Source of the DNA: Bdellovibrio sp. qaytius
Lineage (GTDB): Bacteria > Bdellovibrionota > Bdellovibrionia > Bdellovibrionales > Bdellovibrionaceae
Length of the DNA: 64,000 nt
NCBI GenBank assembly: GCA_004011035.1
Contig: CP025734.1
Coordinates: forward strand, 1,634,001 to 1,698,000
Direction: 5' to 3'
Positions 44,561-53,733 of the stretch are shown here, piece by piece. The position numbers and the translations under genes were made by a program. Numbering within the stretch: position 1 is the first letter of the stretch; each line of letters starts with the position of its first letter. Under the pieces are notes generated by a model that was not told the origin of the DNA, made no database searches, and worked only from the letters and a program-made list of their open reading frames with translations.

Positions 44561-45550
44561 TTGAGCTTAGCTCGTAGAGTTGGTTTAATTTTTACTATGC
44601 TCAGCTCATTGGTGATTTCATCTAGTTCAAATGCCGTAAAATATAGCGCGCTCTTCAGATCCCTCGGTGTTGAGGTTTCTTTTATTATTCTTGATCACAG
44701 TAAAAATACAAATTTTATGCCTTTTGATCAACACCGGATGTTTCATCAAGGTGTGGTTCATTATTTAAACCCGCAAGATAATACGATTTTAGCTCACCAA
44801 GAAAATTATCAGCAGACTGAAGCTTTTTGTCAGCACTTAAAAGAGTATTTTCTAAGTGATTTGAATTTTAAAAAAGCTCAAGCTGCAAGTCTTACTGTTG
44901 CAAGCTCAACTGAGCCGATTGAATTTTTTGAAAAATCAGATGTGATTGATTTAAAATACAATAAGAACCTTAAAAATATTCAGTTAGAGATTAAAAATAA
45001 AGGCCTAGTTAGCTTTGATCATATGTTTGTTGAGCAAACTGATTCATGCCTAGAGTTTGTAAAATCGAAATCGCCAAATTTGGTGAAACCTTGGAGCAAA
45101 TCAGATTTAATCTGGGCGGCTTACAATTTTAAAATGTCAGCAAGTCTTGCCAATGAAGATTTCTGGTTTTTAGAAAATAAAAATTACCAATCTATTTTTG
45201 ATAATTGTTTGTATCTTCAACCTAAAGGTAAAGAGCTTACAGCTTGGTGTTTGATACCTGAACATCAATTTTTAAACCAACAATTTCATGCTGATTTTCA
45301 AGATCGAATTCGCCGTAAAATCGAAGCTAAATTTGGTTTTGTCAGTCTTTCGTATTTAGATGTGTCAGAGCAAACATTGCATTTGATGAATAGCCAAAAA
45401 GAAGCCGTTGTAGAAAATAACCGCGTTTCTGGTTTTCCATGTTTTAGCTTTTATTCAAACGAAAATGTCTATGACTGGTTTAATAATTATTTAAAAGTAT
45501 TTAATAAAAAACACAAAATTAAAAATTCTCTTAAAGAGGCTTCATTATGA
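44561..45550 (+). CDS. Hypothetical protein upstream of purB
   Basis: 329 aa if the TTG at 44561 is used; an in-frame ATG at 44597 would give 317 aa. Neither has a clear ribosome site. With the TTG start the N-terminus (RRVGLIFTMLSSLVISSSSNA) could be a signal peptide; with the ATG it would be cytoplasmic. The body is Lys/Asn/Phe-rich with no recognised motif. Its stop overlaps the purB start by 4 bp, so it is probably translated together with purB. The first 50 residues faintly recall FAD-binding folds but the glycine motif is absent. Confidence 0.6.
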   Translation: MSLARRVGLIFTMLSSLVISSSSNAVKYSALFRSLGVEVSFIILDHSKNTNFMPFDQHRMFHQGVVHYLNPQDNTILAHQENYQQTEAFCQHLKEYFLSDLNFKKAQAASLTVASSTEPIEFFEKSDVIDLKYNKNLKNIQLEIKNKGLVSFDHMFVEQTDSCLEFVKSKSPNLVKPWSKSDLIWAAYNFKMSASLANEDFWFLENKNYQSIFDNCLYLQPKGKELTAWCLIPEHQFLNQQFHADFQDRIRRKIEAKFGFVSLSYLDVSEQTLHLMNSQKEAVVENNRVSGFPCFSFYSNENVYDWFNNYLKVFNKKHKIKNSLKEASL

Positions 45551-46848
45551 TTAGTCGTTACCAAACAGAAGAGATGAAAAACGTTTTTTTAGAAGAAAAT
45601 AGATTTCATTACATGTTGCAAGTTGAAACTGTTGTGGCCGAAGTGCAAAGTCAAAAAGGTCTAATTCCAGTTAAAGCTTATCAAGACATTAAGAAAAAAA
45701 GTCGAATTGATTTAAAACGTATTTTAGAAATAGAAAAAACCACAAAACATGATGTGATTGCCTTCGTTAGCCAAGTGGCTGAAACCGTGGGGCCAAGTGG
45801 TCGTTTTATTCATTTTGGCCTAACCAGTTCAGATGTGCTTGATACAGCTTTAAGTTTACAAATGTCTGAGGCTTTTAAAGTTTTAGAAGCCGAAATTAAA
45901 ATTTTAAAAACAACTTTAAAAAAATTAATTAAAAAACATGATAAAACAGTTTGTCCTGGACGCACTCATGGAATTTTTGCCGAGATCACTACGTTTGGTT
46001 TTAAATTAGCGGGTTTTTATTCAGAAATTTCACGCGCTGAAGAACGCATTCAAAAAGCGCATGCGCAGTTTAAAATCTGTAAATTATCAGGAGCTGTCGG
46101 CACATCAGCCTCTTTTGATATGGATATCGAATCTCAAGTGGCTAAAAAACTAGGCCTTACGGTTGAGCCTTTTGCAACCCAAGTTATTCCTCGTGATCGT
46201 CATGCTGAAGTGTTTATGTCACTTGCTTACATGGCCGCAAGCTTAGAGCGTTTAGCGATTGAGCTTCGTCATTTACAGCGCAGTGAAGTTTCAGAAGTGA
46301 TCGAAGGTTTTACTCCTGGGCAAAAAGGCTCTTCAGCGATGCCTCATAAGAAAAATCCTATTAGCGCAGAGAATATCACAGGTCTTGCACGTTTAATTAA
46401 AGGTTATGCTTGGACGGCTTTTGAAAATATTCCGCTTTGGCATGAGCGTGATATTTCGCACTCATCGAACGAACGCGTGATCTTTGGTGATAGCTTTACG
46501 GCTTGTCATTACATCGTTCGCCGTATGAATTCACTTTTAGCAGGATTGTATGTGAACACCGATAAGATGCTTGAAAACTCGCATTTATTGGGCGGCGTTT
46601 TATACAGTTCGCATTTGTTATTACATTTAGTTGAGAAACATAATTTTTCTCGTGAAGACGCCTATGCGGTGATTCAAAAATTAGCTCACGGTTTAAAAGA
46701 CGGGGCGCATCTTAAAGAGGCTATTAACAAAGACAAATCAGTTAAGAAATACTTTACTGATAAGGATTTAAAAACGTTATTTTCAGGTGATCGCTACACG
46801 GATGCCATTCAGCAAAGATTAAAGAAATATGAAAAAGTTATCAGCTAA
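45547..46848 (+). CDS. purB: Adenylosuccinate lyase
   Basis: 433 aa. HFGLTSSDVLDTALSLQM near 96, CPGRTHGIFAEITTFG near 138 and the signature loop GSSAMPHKKNPISAENITG near 259 are all present. It acts twice in purine synthesis, on SAICAR and on adenylosuccinate. It completes the pathway encoded at 5.8-18.8 kb but sits 27 kb away. Overlaps 44561 by 4 bp and ldcA by 20 bp. Confidence 0.97.
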   Translation: MISRYQTEEMKNVFLEENRFHYMLQVETVVAEVQSQKGLIPVKAYQDIKKKSRIDLKRILEIEKTTKHDVIAFVSQVAETVGPSGRFIHFGLTSSDVLDTALSLQMSEAFKVLEAEIKILKTTLKKLIKKHDKTVCPGRTHGIFAEITTFGFKLAGFYSEISRAEERIQKAHAQFKICKLSGAVGTSASFDMDIESQVAKKLGLTVEPFATQVIPRDRHAEVFMSLAYMAASLERLAIELRHLQRSEVSEVIEGFTPGQKGSSAMPHKKNPISAENITGLARLIKGYAWTAFENIPLWHERDISHSSNERVIFGDSFTACHYIVRRMNSLLAGLYVNTDKMLENSHLLGGVLYSSHLLLHLVEKHNFSREDAYAVIQKLAHGLKDGAHLKEAINKDKSVKKYFTDKDLKTLFSGDRYTDAIQQRLKKYEKVIS

Positions 46849-47791
46849 GTCATCAAAATCAGACGCTTTCTATCTTAAAAGAGGTGATATCATAGATATC
46901 GTTGCGCCGGCGTCTGCGTGTTCAGAAGAGAATCTAAAGCTTGGCGTTAAGTGGATTGAAAGCCTTGGTTTTAAACCGCGTTATTCTCCGCATATTTTGC
47001 AGCCTGATTTGTATTTATCAAACTCAGACGAGTTTCGATTTCAAGATTTGAAAAAAGCCCTTTACGCCAAAGATTCAAAAGCTATTTGGTGTTTACGTGG
47101 CGGGTACGGCAGTTTCAGATTATGGCCACAGATGTTAAAACTCACTAAAAAAGCTCCACCAAAACTTATGATTGGCCTTAGTGACATCACGAGTATGCAT
47201 CAGTTTTTAAATCAAAAATGGCAGTGGCCATCACTGCATGCATCGCTTTTAGATCGCGTGGGTCAAAACAAATTGCCTGCGGCCAATGAAAAAGAATTAG
47301 TCGACGTGATCACGGGTCAAATTGATGCGGTTGAGTTTTTAAATTTAACACCGATGAATGATTTAGCCTTAAAGAAAAAAGTCATTAAAGGCACTGTTCA
47401 GGGCGGAAATTTATGCACTTATATGGTTTCAGTCGGGACAAAACTTCAGCCTAAATATAAGAAAAAAGACAAAACGATTTTGTTTTTCGAAGATATCGGT
47501 GAGCGTGGCTATAAAGTTGATCGCTTTTTACAGCACTTAAATCAAGCAGGCGTGTTCGATCAAGTGGCTGCGATCGTGTTTGGTGATTTTGTTGATGGTC
47601 TAGAAGTGAGCGGACAAAGTTTAGTTCACGAAACGCTGGCTCGTTTTGCCAAGCAGTGTAAAATACCTGTGTTCTCGGGTGTTGAGACTGGTCATGGGGT
47701 AATTCAGCGCCCTTTATTTTTTAATACGACTGCCATGCTTGCTTGTGGCAAAAACCCTAACATGATAGTGTATTCAGCGTATGCGCCATAA
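46829..47791 (+). CDS. ldcA: LD-carboxypeptidase (peptidase family S66)
   Basis: 320 aa, no signal peptide, so cytoplasmic. The nucleophile is Ser118 in MIGLSDITSMH. The Glu and His of the triad are in FFEDIGERGYKVDRFL near 212 and ETGHGVIQRPLFFN near 287. LdcA trims the terminal D-Ala from murein tetrapeptide during cell-wall recycling, giving the tripeptide used by Mpl, whose gene lies 1.1 kb downstream. It starts inside the end of purB. Confidence 0.92.
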   Translation: MKKLSAKSSKSDAFYLKRGDIIDIVAPASACSEENLKLGVKWIESLGFKPRYSPHILQPDLYLSNSDEFRFQDLKKALYAKDSKAIWCLRGGYGSFRLWPQMLKLTKKAPPKLMIGLSDITSMHQFLNQKWQWPSLHASLLDRVGQNKLPAANEKELVDVITGQIDAVEFLNLTPMNDLALKKKVIKGTVQGGNLCTYMVSVGTKLQPKYKKKDKTILFFEDIGERGYKVDRFLQHLNQAGVFDQVAAIVFGDFVDGLEVSGQSLVHETLARFAKQCKIPVFSGVETGHGVIQRPLFFNTTAMLACGKNPNMIVYSAYAP

Positions 47792-48839
47792 TAGTATTGA
47801 ACGAGCCCTTATTGAAAAACTACAAACAGCTATTCAGGATGTAACTCCTGGAGTGGTTGTCCGTGCTTATCACCACGGAAGAATGATCTGCGATATCCAA
47901 GTAGGGCAAACATTTCCTATTTATGATTTAGCTTCATTAACTAAAGTGATCTTTACTCAGCAAAGTATTATGCGAGCTTACGATCAGGGGCTTTGGAATT
48001 TAGAAACCAAAGTTAAAGATCTAATTCCTGATTTTGCCTTTGCAGATATTAAAGTGACTGAGCTCTTAACTCACACATCAGGTCTTGAGTGGTGGAAGCC
48101 GTTTTATAAAGATATCAATTTATCAGATACTTGGCAGAATAAACGCCTATGGCTTTTTAAAGAAATAAATAAAACAGAATTAAAACAAACCGGCAAATCT
48201 GTTTATTCAGATCTTGGGTTTATGACTTTAGGTTTTGTTTTAGAAGCACTTTATAAAAAAGATTTATTACAAGTTTGGCAAGATGCTAAAGATGATTTTT
48301 ATCCAACAACGTCACTTGATTTTCATGTGAATAATGTTCCGTTGAATGATATCGCTCAATACGCTCCGACTGAAGAGTGTCCGTTTCGTAAAAAAGTAAT
48401 GCGCGGAGAAGTGCATGATGAAAATACTTGGGCTTTAGGTGGCGTGTCTTCGCATGCTGGCCTTTTTGGTTCGATCGATGACGTGGCAGCGTTTGGTTTA
48501 AATTTACGTTCGCAACTTCATGGTATTGCGAGATATAAAATTAAACAAAAAACAGCACAGTTATTTGCGGCCCGTGCGATTGATCAAGAAGTTGGTGACT
48601 GGGCTTTAGGATATATGATGCCATCGATTGAAAATGCGAGCTGTGGCCCTCATTTTTCGATTCATTCAATTGGGCACACAGGTTTTACCGGAACATCATT
48701 CTGGTATGATCCACGTCAAGATTTATTAGTTTTAGCTTTAAGTAATCGTGTGAATTACGGCCGTGAAAACAGAGGCTATGTTAGTCTTCGTCCGCAAATC
48801 CATTCGTGGATTTACGAGGCGATCAAGCGCACGATTTAA
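47781..48839 (+). CDS. Beta-lactamase/penicillin-binding-fold serine hydrolase
   Basis: 352 aa. The S-x-x-K motif is S52-L-T-K55; YSDLGFM near 142 fills the Y-x-N position (Tyr-Ser-Asp) and GHTGFTGTSFW near 297 the third motif. This fits class C beta-lactamase-like esterases and D-aminopeptidases. No signal peptide is seen, so a cytoplasmic role is likely. It overlaps ldcA by 11 bp and precedes mpl by 33 bp, which suggests a task in peptidoglycan peptide recycling. Confidence 0.85.
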   Translation: MRHNSIERALIEKLQTAIQDVTPGVVVRAYHHGRMICDIQVGQTFPIYDLASLTKVIFTQQSIMRAYDQGLWNLETKVKDLIPDFAFADIKVTELLTHTSGLEWWKPFYKDINLSDTWQNKRLWLFKEINKTELKQTGKSVYSDLGFMTLGFVLEALYKKDLLQVWQDAKDDFYPTTSLDFHVNNVPLNDIAQYAPTEECPFRKKVMRGEVHDENTWALGGVSSHAGLFGSIDDVAAFGLNLRSQLHGIARYKIKQKTAQLFAARAIDQEVGDWALGYMMPSIENASCGPHFSIHSIGHTGFTGTSFWYDPRQDLLVLALSNRVNYGRENRGYVSLRPQIHSWIYEAIKRTI

Positions 48840-48872
48840 AAAAATTACTTCAACATCTAAAAGGATTTAGAT

Positions 48873-50300
48873 ATGTCACAAAGCAGTTTAAAAAATATCA
48901 AAACAGGATCTCACGTTCATTTGATGGGGATCTGCGGAACAGCAATGGCCTCTCTTGCTGGATTATTAAAAGATAAAGGTTATAAGGTCACCGGCAGTGA
49001 TTCAAACCCATACCCGCCGATGTCGACACAGCTTGAAAGCTTAGGCATTCAAATTCAAAAGCCCTACAGTAAAAACAATCTAAACCCAAAACCAGATTTT
49101 GTGATCGTGGGTAACGTTATTTCTGCTAGCAATGAAGAAGCGCGAGAAATGGTTCGTTTAGAAATTCCTTACTGTTCATTGCCGCAAGCGATGGGTGAAT
49201 TTATTATTGATGATCGTATATCGTATGTCATTTCAGGAACTCACGGTAAAACAACAACGACATCCTTGATGTCTTGGGTTTTAGATCAAGCTGGTTTTGA
49301 TCCTGGATTTCTAATCGGTGGTATTGCGAAAAATTTCTCGCAAAGCTTTCGTAATCCTAAGCAAAATGTATTTGTGATTGAAGGTGATGAGTACGACACC
49401 GCTTACTTTGATAAGGTTCCGAAATTTATTCACTACCGACCAAAGAATGTCATTTTAACTTCGGTTGAATTTGATCACGCTGATATTTATAAAGATTTCG
49501 CAGCGGTAAAGGCTGCATTTATCACTTTAATGAAATTGATTCCTGAGAATGGAAATTTCGTTTATTGGGGTGATGATGCCAATGTTTGCGAAGTAGCAAC
49601 ACACTGTAAAATTAAAAATAAATTTTCTTATGGTTTTGAAAGCAAAAATGATTTCGTTTGTAAAATCGTTGAAGAAACTGAAGGCTATACAAAATTTTCG
49701 ATATACCACAACAGCGAAAAATTAGCTGATTTCGTAACTACAATGACGGGTCGTTATAATATTTTAAATGCTTCAGCCGTCGTCGCTCAAGCGTTTGCAA
49801 ATAAACTTCCGTTAGATGGCGTGATGAAAGGTTTATCTACTTTTGCAGGCGTTAAACGTCGTCAAGATATTCTAGGTGAGCCTGGAGGCATTTTGGTGAT
49901 TGAAGATTTCGCCCATCACCCAACGGCGGTTAAAGAAACTGTTTTAGCTATTCAAAATAAATATAAATCACGCAAAGTGTTTTCAGTGTTCGAACCTAGA
50001 TCTGCGACATCTCGTCGTAAAGTTTTTCAAAAAGATTACGTCGATGCTTTTAGTGAAGGTCACGAAGTCATTATCGCGGAAGCTTTTGATCAGGGTAAAA
50101 TTTCTGAAGAAGATCGTTTTTCATCAGCTGAATTAGTTGCTGATTTAAAGAAAAAAAATAAAACCGCGCACGTTATGGCAAGTGCCGATGAAATCGTTAA
50201 ATACTTAAAAGAAACTGCTAAGCCAAAAGATGTGATTTTAATTATGTCGAATGGTGGCTTTGATGGTATTTATCAAAAGTTATTTACGGCGTTAGAGTAA
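48873..50300 (+). CDS. mpl: UDP-MurNAc:L-Ala-gamma-D-Glu-meso-DAP ligase (Mpl)
   Basis: 475 aa. HLMGICGTAMASLAGLLKDKGYKVTGSD at about 16-43 and NPYPPMSTQLESLGI distinguish Mpl from MurC. The ATP loop is SGTHGKTTTT near 118; EGDEYDTAYFDK near 170 follows. Mpl re-attaches recovered tripeptide to UDP-MurNAc, bypassing MurC, MurD and MurE. With ldcA and the serine hydrolase it forms a compact recycling cluster. Start behind AAAAGGA. Confidence 0.95.
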   Translation: MSQSSLKNIKTGSHVHLMGICGTAMASLAGLLKDKGYKVTGSDSNPYPPMSTQLESLGIQIQKPYSKNNLNPKPDFVIVGNVISASNEEAREMVRLEIPYCSLPQAMGEFIIDDRISYVISGTHGKTTTTSLMSWVLDQAGFDPGFLIGGIAKNFSQSFRNPKQNVFVIEGDEYDTAYFDKVPKFIHYRPKNVILTSVEFDHADIYKDFAAVKAAFITLMKLIPENGNFVYWGDDANVCEVATHCKIKNKFSYGFESKNDFVCKIVEETEGYTKFSIYHNSEKLADFVTTMTGRYNILNASAVVAQAFANKLPLDGVMKGLSTFAGVKRRQDILGEPGGILVIEDFAHHPTAVKETVLAIQNKYKSRKVFSVFEPRSATSRRKVFQKDYVDAFSEGHEVIIAEAFDQGKISEEDRFSSAELVADLKKKNKTAHVMASADEIVKYLKETAKPKDVILIMSNGGFDGIYQKLFTALE

Positions 50301-50306
50301 TCGAAT

Positions 50307-50768
50307 ATGGCGATCATCTATACGCCATTAAATATCAATGATGAAACAGAACTTCGTTCTGCGGCTTATATTCATGAATCGACGCCGCAGAATTGGGACC
50401 CAACTTACAAGGTCACTGATGAGCGCATTCTTTTTTGGGTTGATTACTTAAAAAATATTTTAACTAATGAGAAAAGTTTTGTTCTTTTGGCTAAAGATGA
50501 ATCTTCAGTTGTAGGGCTTCATTGGTTAAAGATGACAGAAAAATATGGGAAGCCTTGTGCGTATATTGAATCACTTTGGGTGCATGAGGACGTTCGTAAA
50601 TTAGGCGTGGGTTCTGAGTTAAAACGTCAGGGCGAAGAATGGGCTAAAGCTCAAGGTGCTAAAGTCATCACCACAAGTGTTCATTATGCCAACAAAAATA
50701 TGATCGAATTTAACCTGAAAAAAGGCTTTGAAGCTTTGCAGGTAGAAATGATCAAATCGCTTAAATAA
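50307..50768 (+). CDS. GNAT-family N-acetyltransferase
   Basis: 153 aa. AYIESLWVHEDVRKLGVGSELKRQGEEWAKAQGAK at about 90-125 is GNAT motif A with the acetyl-CoA pyrophosphate loop (RKLGVG), followed by the motif B-type NMIEFNLKKGFEAL. Substrate unknown. It follows mpl by 6 bp and may be cotranscribed with it. Confidence 0.87.
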   Translation: MAIIYTPLNINDETELRSAAYIHESTPQNWDPTYKVTDERILFWVDYLKNILTNEKSFVLLAKDESSVVGLHWLKMTEKYGKPCAYIESLWVHEDVRKLGVGSELKRQGEEWAKAQGAKVITTSVHYANKNMIEFNLKKGFEALQVEMIKSLK

Positions 50769-50795
50769 TGTGCTGCAAAATTAGCGGTTTAAAAT

Positions 50796-50824
50796 TGATA
50801 CTCTCAGAGCGATTTTCTACACCT
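50796..50824 (+). promoter_or_regulatory. Candidate mutS promoter
   Basis: TTGATA (50796-50801) and TACACC (50819-50824) are 17 bp apart. The -10 box is weak. Transcription would start at or beside the mutS ATG (50830), giving a leaderless mRNA, which fits the lack of a Shine-Dalgarno sequence there. Confidence 0.3.
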
Positions 50825-50829
50825 ATCGT

Positions 50830-53361
50830 ATGGCTAAAAAAGACGGCGAACTGACTCCATTGATGAAACAATTTTGGGATATCAAATCACTCCACCTGGA
50901 TAAGATTTTACTTTTCAGAATGGGCGACTTTTTTGAAATGTTTTATGATGATGCCACTAAAGCGGCACCTATTCTTGGAATTACATTAACTCAAAGAAAT
51001 AAAAAATCTGAAGATCAAACGCCAATGTGTGGTGTGCCTCATCATTCAATTGGTGGGCAGATCAATAAACTTTTAGCCGCAGGATTAAAAATTGCGATCT
51101 GTGATCAAGTTGAAGATCCAAAATTAGCTAAGGGTTTAGTTAAACGTGCGGTGACAAGAATTCTTACGCCAGGAATGGTTTATGATTCTGACACATTAGA
51201 ATCTACGCAAAGTCATTTTATTACGGCATTAGATAAATCTTCTGTGAGCTTTACTGATACGACAACGGGAGAGTCTTTTTACTTTCTAGTTGATGGCTAT
51301 GCACAAGCTTTAAAATTAATTCAGATTTTACCAGTGGCTGAACTTGTTTTAGATGAAACTGTTTGGACTGTCACTGAATTGGAAATTATCAAAAAATCTT
51401 TACCAATCGTAACTCATCATAAAGTTGAAAAAGCTCTATTGGCTGACATTCCAGCTTCGGCAGACCTATTAAGACAATACATCTTAAGTCTTGCTGATGA
51501 GAAAATTCAAAATGTTCTACAGCCATTCGTTAAACGCGAAACTGAACACAGATTAAATTTATCAACACAAACTCTTCGTCACTTAGAGATTTTCTCGACC
51601 TATAAAGGTGACGAGCAGGGGTCTTTATTTCAAGCGATCAATAGAACTAAAACATCTTCAGGTGCTCGTTTGCTTCGTCAGTGGATTTTGTTTCCGTTAC
51701 GTAATAAGCAAAGTATTGAAAAACGTTTTGATTTAATTCACTTCTTTCGTGAAGACATGTACTTACTTAAAAAGCTTCGCGAGATTTTATCTGGTATGGG
51801 CGATATCGAACGTCGTATGTCTAAGATTGCGCAGCCGCAATGTAATGCGCGTGATTTAACTAGTCTTGCGGCTTCAGTTGATTACGCACTAGATGCTTTA
51901 GATAAATCACAAAATATTTTAAAATCTCAGATCAACACTGAAGTTTTATCTGACTTAGTTAATGAAATTAAAAAAACTGTTTTAGAAGATGCTCCGCTAA
52001 CTTTAAAGCAAGGCTTTATCATTCAAAAAGGTGTATCGTCTGAATTAGATGAATTAATTGAACTTTCAACGAATGCTCAATCGCACGTTGAAAAAATGGA
52101 AGCTCAAGAAAAAGAAGCTACCGGAATTAATTCTTTAAAAATTCGTTACAATAATGTTTTCGGTTTTTATATCGAGATCACTCATCTTCATAAAGATAAA
52201 GTGCCGAAGCATTATCAACGTAAACAGACATTAGCTAATGCAGAACGTTTTTGTACTGATGAATTAATCGAACTCGAGAAAAAAGTATTATCAGCTCAAA
52301 CTAAACGTAACGATTTAGAATACGCGATCTTTGATGCTTTGAGATCTAAAGTTCTAAACACAGCCAGCGAGTTATTAAAACTAGCTAGCTACTGCGCTGA
52401 GCTTGATGTGTTAGCTGGTCTATCTTGGTTATCTCTTGAAGAAAGTTACTGTCGTCCGGCATTTGCAACTTCTGGCGAATTAAAACTAACTCAATCACGT
52501 CATCCAGTCGTAGAACAATTCCAACGCGGAAAATTTGTTGCGAACAACATCGAACTTGATAAAAACGATTGTTATTTAATTACGGGCCCGAATATGGCTG
52601 GTAAATCGACTCTTATGCGCCAAGTGGCCTTAACAGCACTACTTGCACAAATGGGTTCATACGTTCCAGCCACTGAAGCTGTGCTTCCGTTGTATGATTC
52701 AATCTTTACTCGTATTGGTGCAAGTGATCAGTTAAGCGAAGGTCTATCAACTTTCATGGTCGAGATGACTGAAACAGCTACGATGTTAAAACAAGCCACA
52801 GCTAATTCATTATTAATTTTAGATGAAGTAGGTCGTGGGACTGCAACGTTTGATGGTCTTTGTTTAGCGCAAAGTATTTTAGAACATATTTTAAACGACG
52901 TTAAAGCTCAGGTCTTCTTTGCAACTCATTACCATGAGTTAACTTCAATGGATCAAGTTTTCACACAAGTTAAAAACGTTCACATGAAAATCCACGATCA
53001 TAATGGAATCATTGAGTTTCTACATATTTTAAATTTTGGTCCAGCCGGACAAAGTTACGGTGTTCAAGTGGCTGAACTTGCAGGACTTCCGAAATCAATC
53101 ACAGAACGAGCTAAACTACTTCTTCATGATTTAGAAAACAAAAAGTCATCTGTGCAAGTCGTAGAAAAAGTAATTGAGAAGGTTGTTGAAAAAACAGTAC
53201 CTGCAGTTAAAGCCACAAACCAGCTGTCGTTGTTTGATAAGCCTGCCGTTGATCCCAAAGCTGAAGCTTTGATGGAAGAGCTTAGAAAACTTTCGATTAC
53301 GAATACGTCGCCATTACAAGCGTTAAACCAAATCGCAAAATGGCAAGATTCGTTGAATTAG
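50830..53361 (+). CDS. mutS: DNA mismatch repair protein MutS
   Basis: 843 aa. The mismatch-reading Phe-x-Glu is in MGDFFEMFYDDA near residue 32. The ATPase has ITGPNMAGKSTLMRQ near 584 and LILDEVGRGTATFDG near 662. A Lys/Val/Glu repeat linker (about 775-792) precedes QLSLF at 798-802, a match to the beta-clamp-binding pentapeptide, and a C-terminal dimerisation helix. It detects base mismatches. No ribosome site is seen before the ATG. The end overlaps the broken GNAT gene. Confidence 0.98.
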   Translation: MAKKDGELTPLMKQFWDIKSLHLDKILLFRMGDFFEMFYDDATKAAPILGITLTQRNKKSEDQTPMCGVPHHSIGGQINKLLAAGLKIAICDQVEDPKLAKGLVKRAVTRILTPGMVYDSDTLESTQSHFITALDKSSVSFTDTTTGESFYFLVDGYAQALKLIQILPVAELVLDETVWTVTELEIIKKSLPIVTHHKVEKALLADIPASADLLRQYILSLADEKIQNVLQPFVKRETEHRLNLSTQTLRHLEIFSTYKGDEQGSLFQAINRTKTSSGARLLRQWILFPLRNKQSIEKRFDLIHFFREDMYLLKKLREILSGMGDIERRMSKIAQPQCNARDLTSLAASVDYALDALDKSQNILKSQINTEVLSDLVNEIKKTVLEDAPLTLKQGFIIQKGVSSELDELIELSTNAQSHVEKMEAQEKEATGINSLKIRYNNVFGFYIEITHLHKDKVPKHYQRKQTLANAERFCTDELIELEKKVLSAQTKRNDLEYAIFDALRSKVLNTASELLKLASYCAELDVLAGLSWLSLEESYCRPAFATSGELKLTQSRHPVVEQFQRGKFVANNIELDKNDCYLITGPNMAGKSTLMRQVALTALLAQMGSYVPATEAVLPLYDSIFTRIGASDQLSEGLSTFMVEMTETATMLKQATANSLLILDEVGRGTATFDGLCLAQSILEHILNDVKAQVFFATHYHELTSMDQVFTQVKNVHMKIHDHNGIIEFLHILNFGPAGQSYGVQVAELAGLPKSITERAKLLLHDLENKKSSVQVVEKVIEKVVEKTVPAVKATNQLSLFDKPAVDPKAEALMEELRKLSITNTSPLQALNQIAKWQDSLN

Positions 53362-53700
53362 TGTTTGTTCAAATTAACCCTACAGAAATGAGCAAAGCTT
53401 TCTAAATACGAACCAAACTGGTTTCATTGGATTGAGATTAATTCAGAGCGAGTCGGGTATGTTTGTTTTTATGAAACTGCCAAAGAGTTGCATGTTTCTT
53501 TGTTGATTGTTCTAGAGTCTTTTCGTAACAAATCCATTGGCCAGATGGTTATGGATAAACTTCAGCAGCAAGCCATTGAGAAATCATTGAGTGTGACTCT
53601 ATCAACTTTTAAAGCCAATGACGGCGCTATTCGATTTTATAAAAAAATGGGGTATGTGATTACCTCAGAAGACGACTATTTTTACGACATGAAAAGGTAG
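53340..53700 (+). pseudogene. Frameshifted GNAT acetyltransferase remnant
   Basis: An ATG at 53340 (or GTG at 53361) opens a frame encoding VFVQINPTEMSKAF and stops at 53403-53405. The continuation is one base further on (+1): from 53401 the frame reads SKYEPNWFHWIEI, VGYVCFYE and on through a normal GNAT core with ESFRNKSIGQMVMDKL and NDGAIRFYKKMGY, ending at 53700. Joining the two gives about 119 aa of normal small-GNAT pattern. The shift falls in AAAGCTTTCTAAAT. The stop codon and last residue come from the dispersed repeat at 53695. Sequencing error cannot be excluded. Confidence 0.75.
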
Positions 53701-53725
53701 GCCGTACCTTTTTGGGGAGCAGTGT
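53695..53725. repeat. Dispersed 31-bp repeat, family B, copy 2
   Basis: 28 of 31 bases match 4221-4251. Here the repeat supplies the TAG stop of the broken GNAT. It is followed by a longer-loop hairpin (TGTGCCG/CGGCACA, 53723-53748 region) near the end of the convergent gene. A weaker relative may be the CGACC/GGTCG hairpin at 22782-22802 read on the minus strand. Confidence 0.7.
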
Positions 53726-53733
53726 GCCGACGG

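Noticed and set aside
53397-53406. Programmed +1 frameshift in the broken GNAT
   Set aside because: The site TTC-TAA does not allow good re-pairing of the Phe tRNA in the +1 frame (TCT) and no upstream Shine-Dalgarno stimulator as in prfB is seen. Mutation or sequencing error is simpler.
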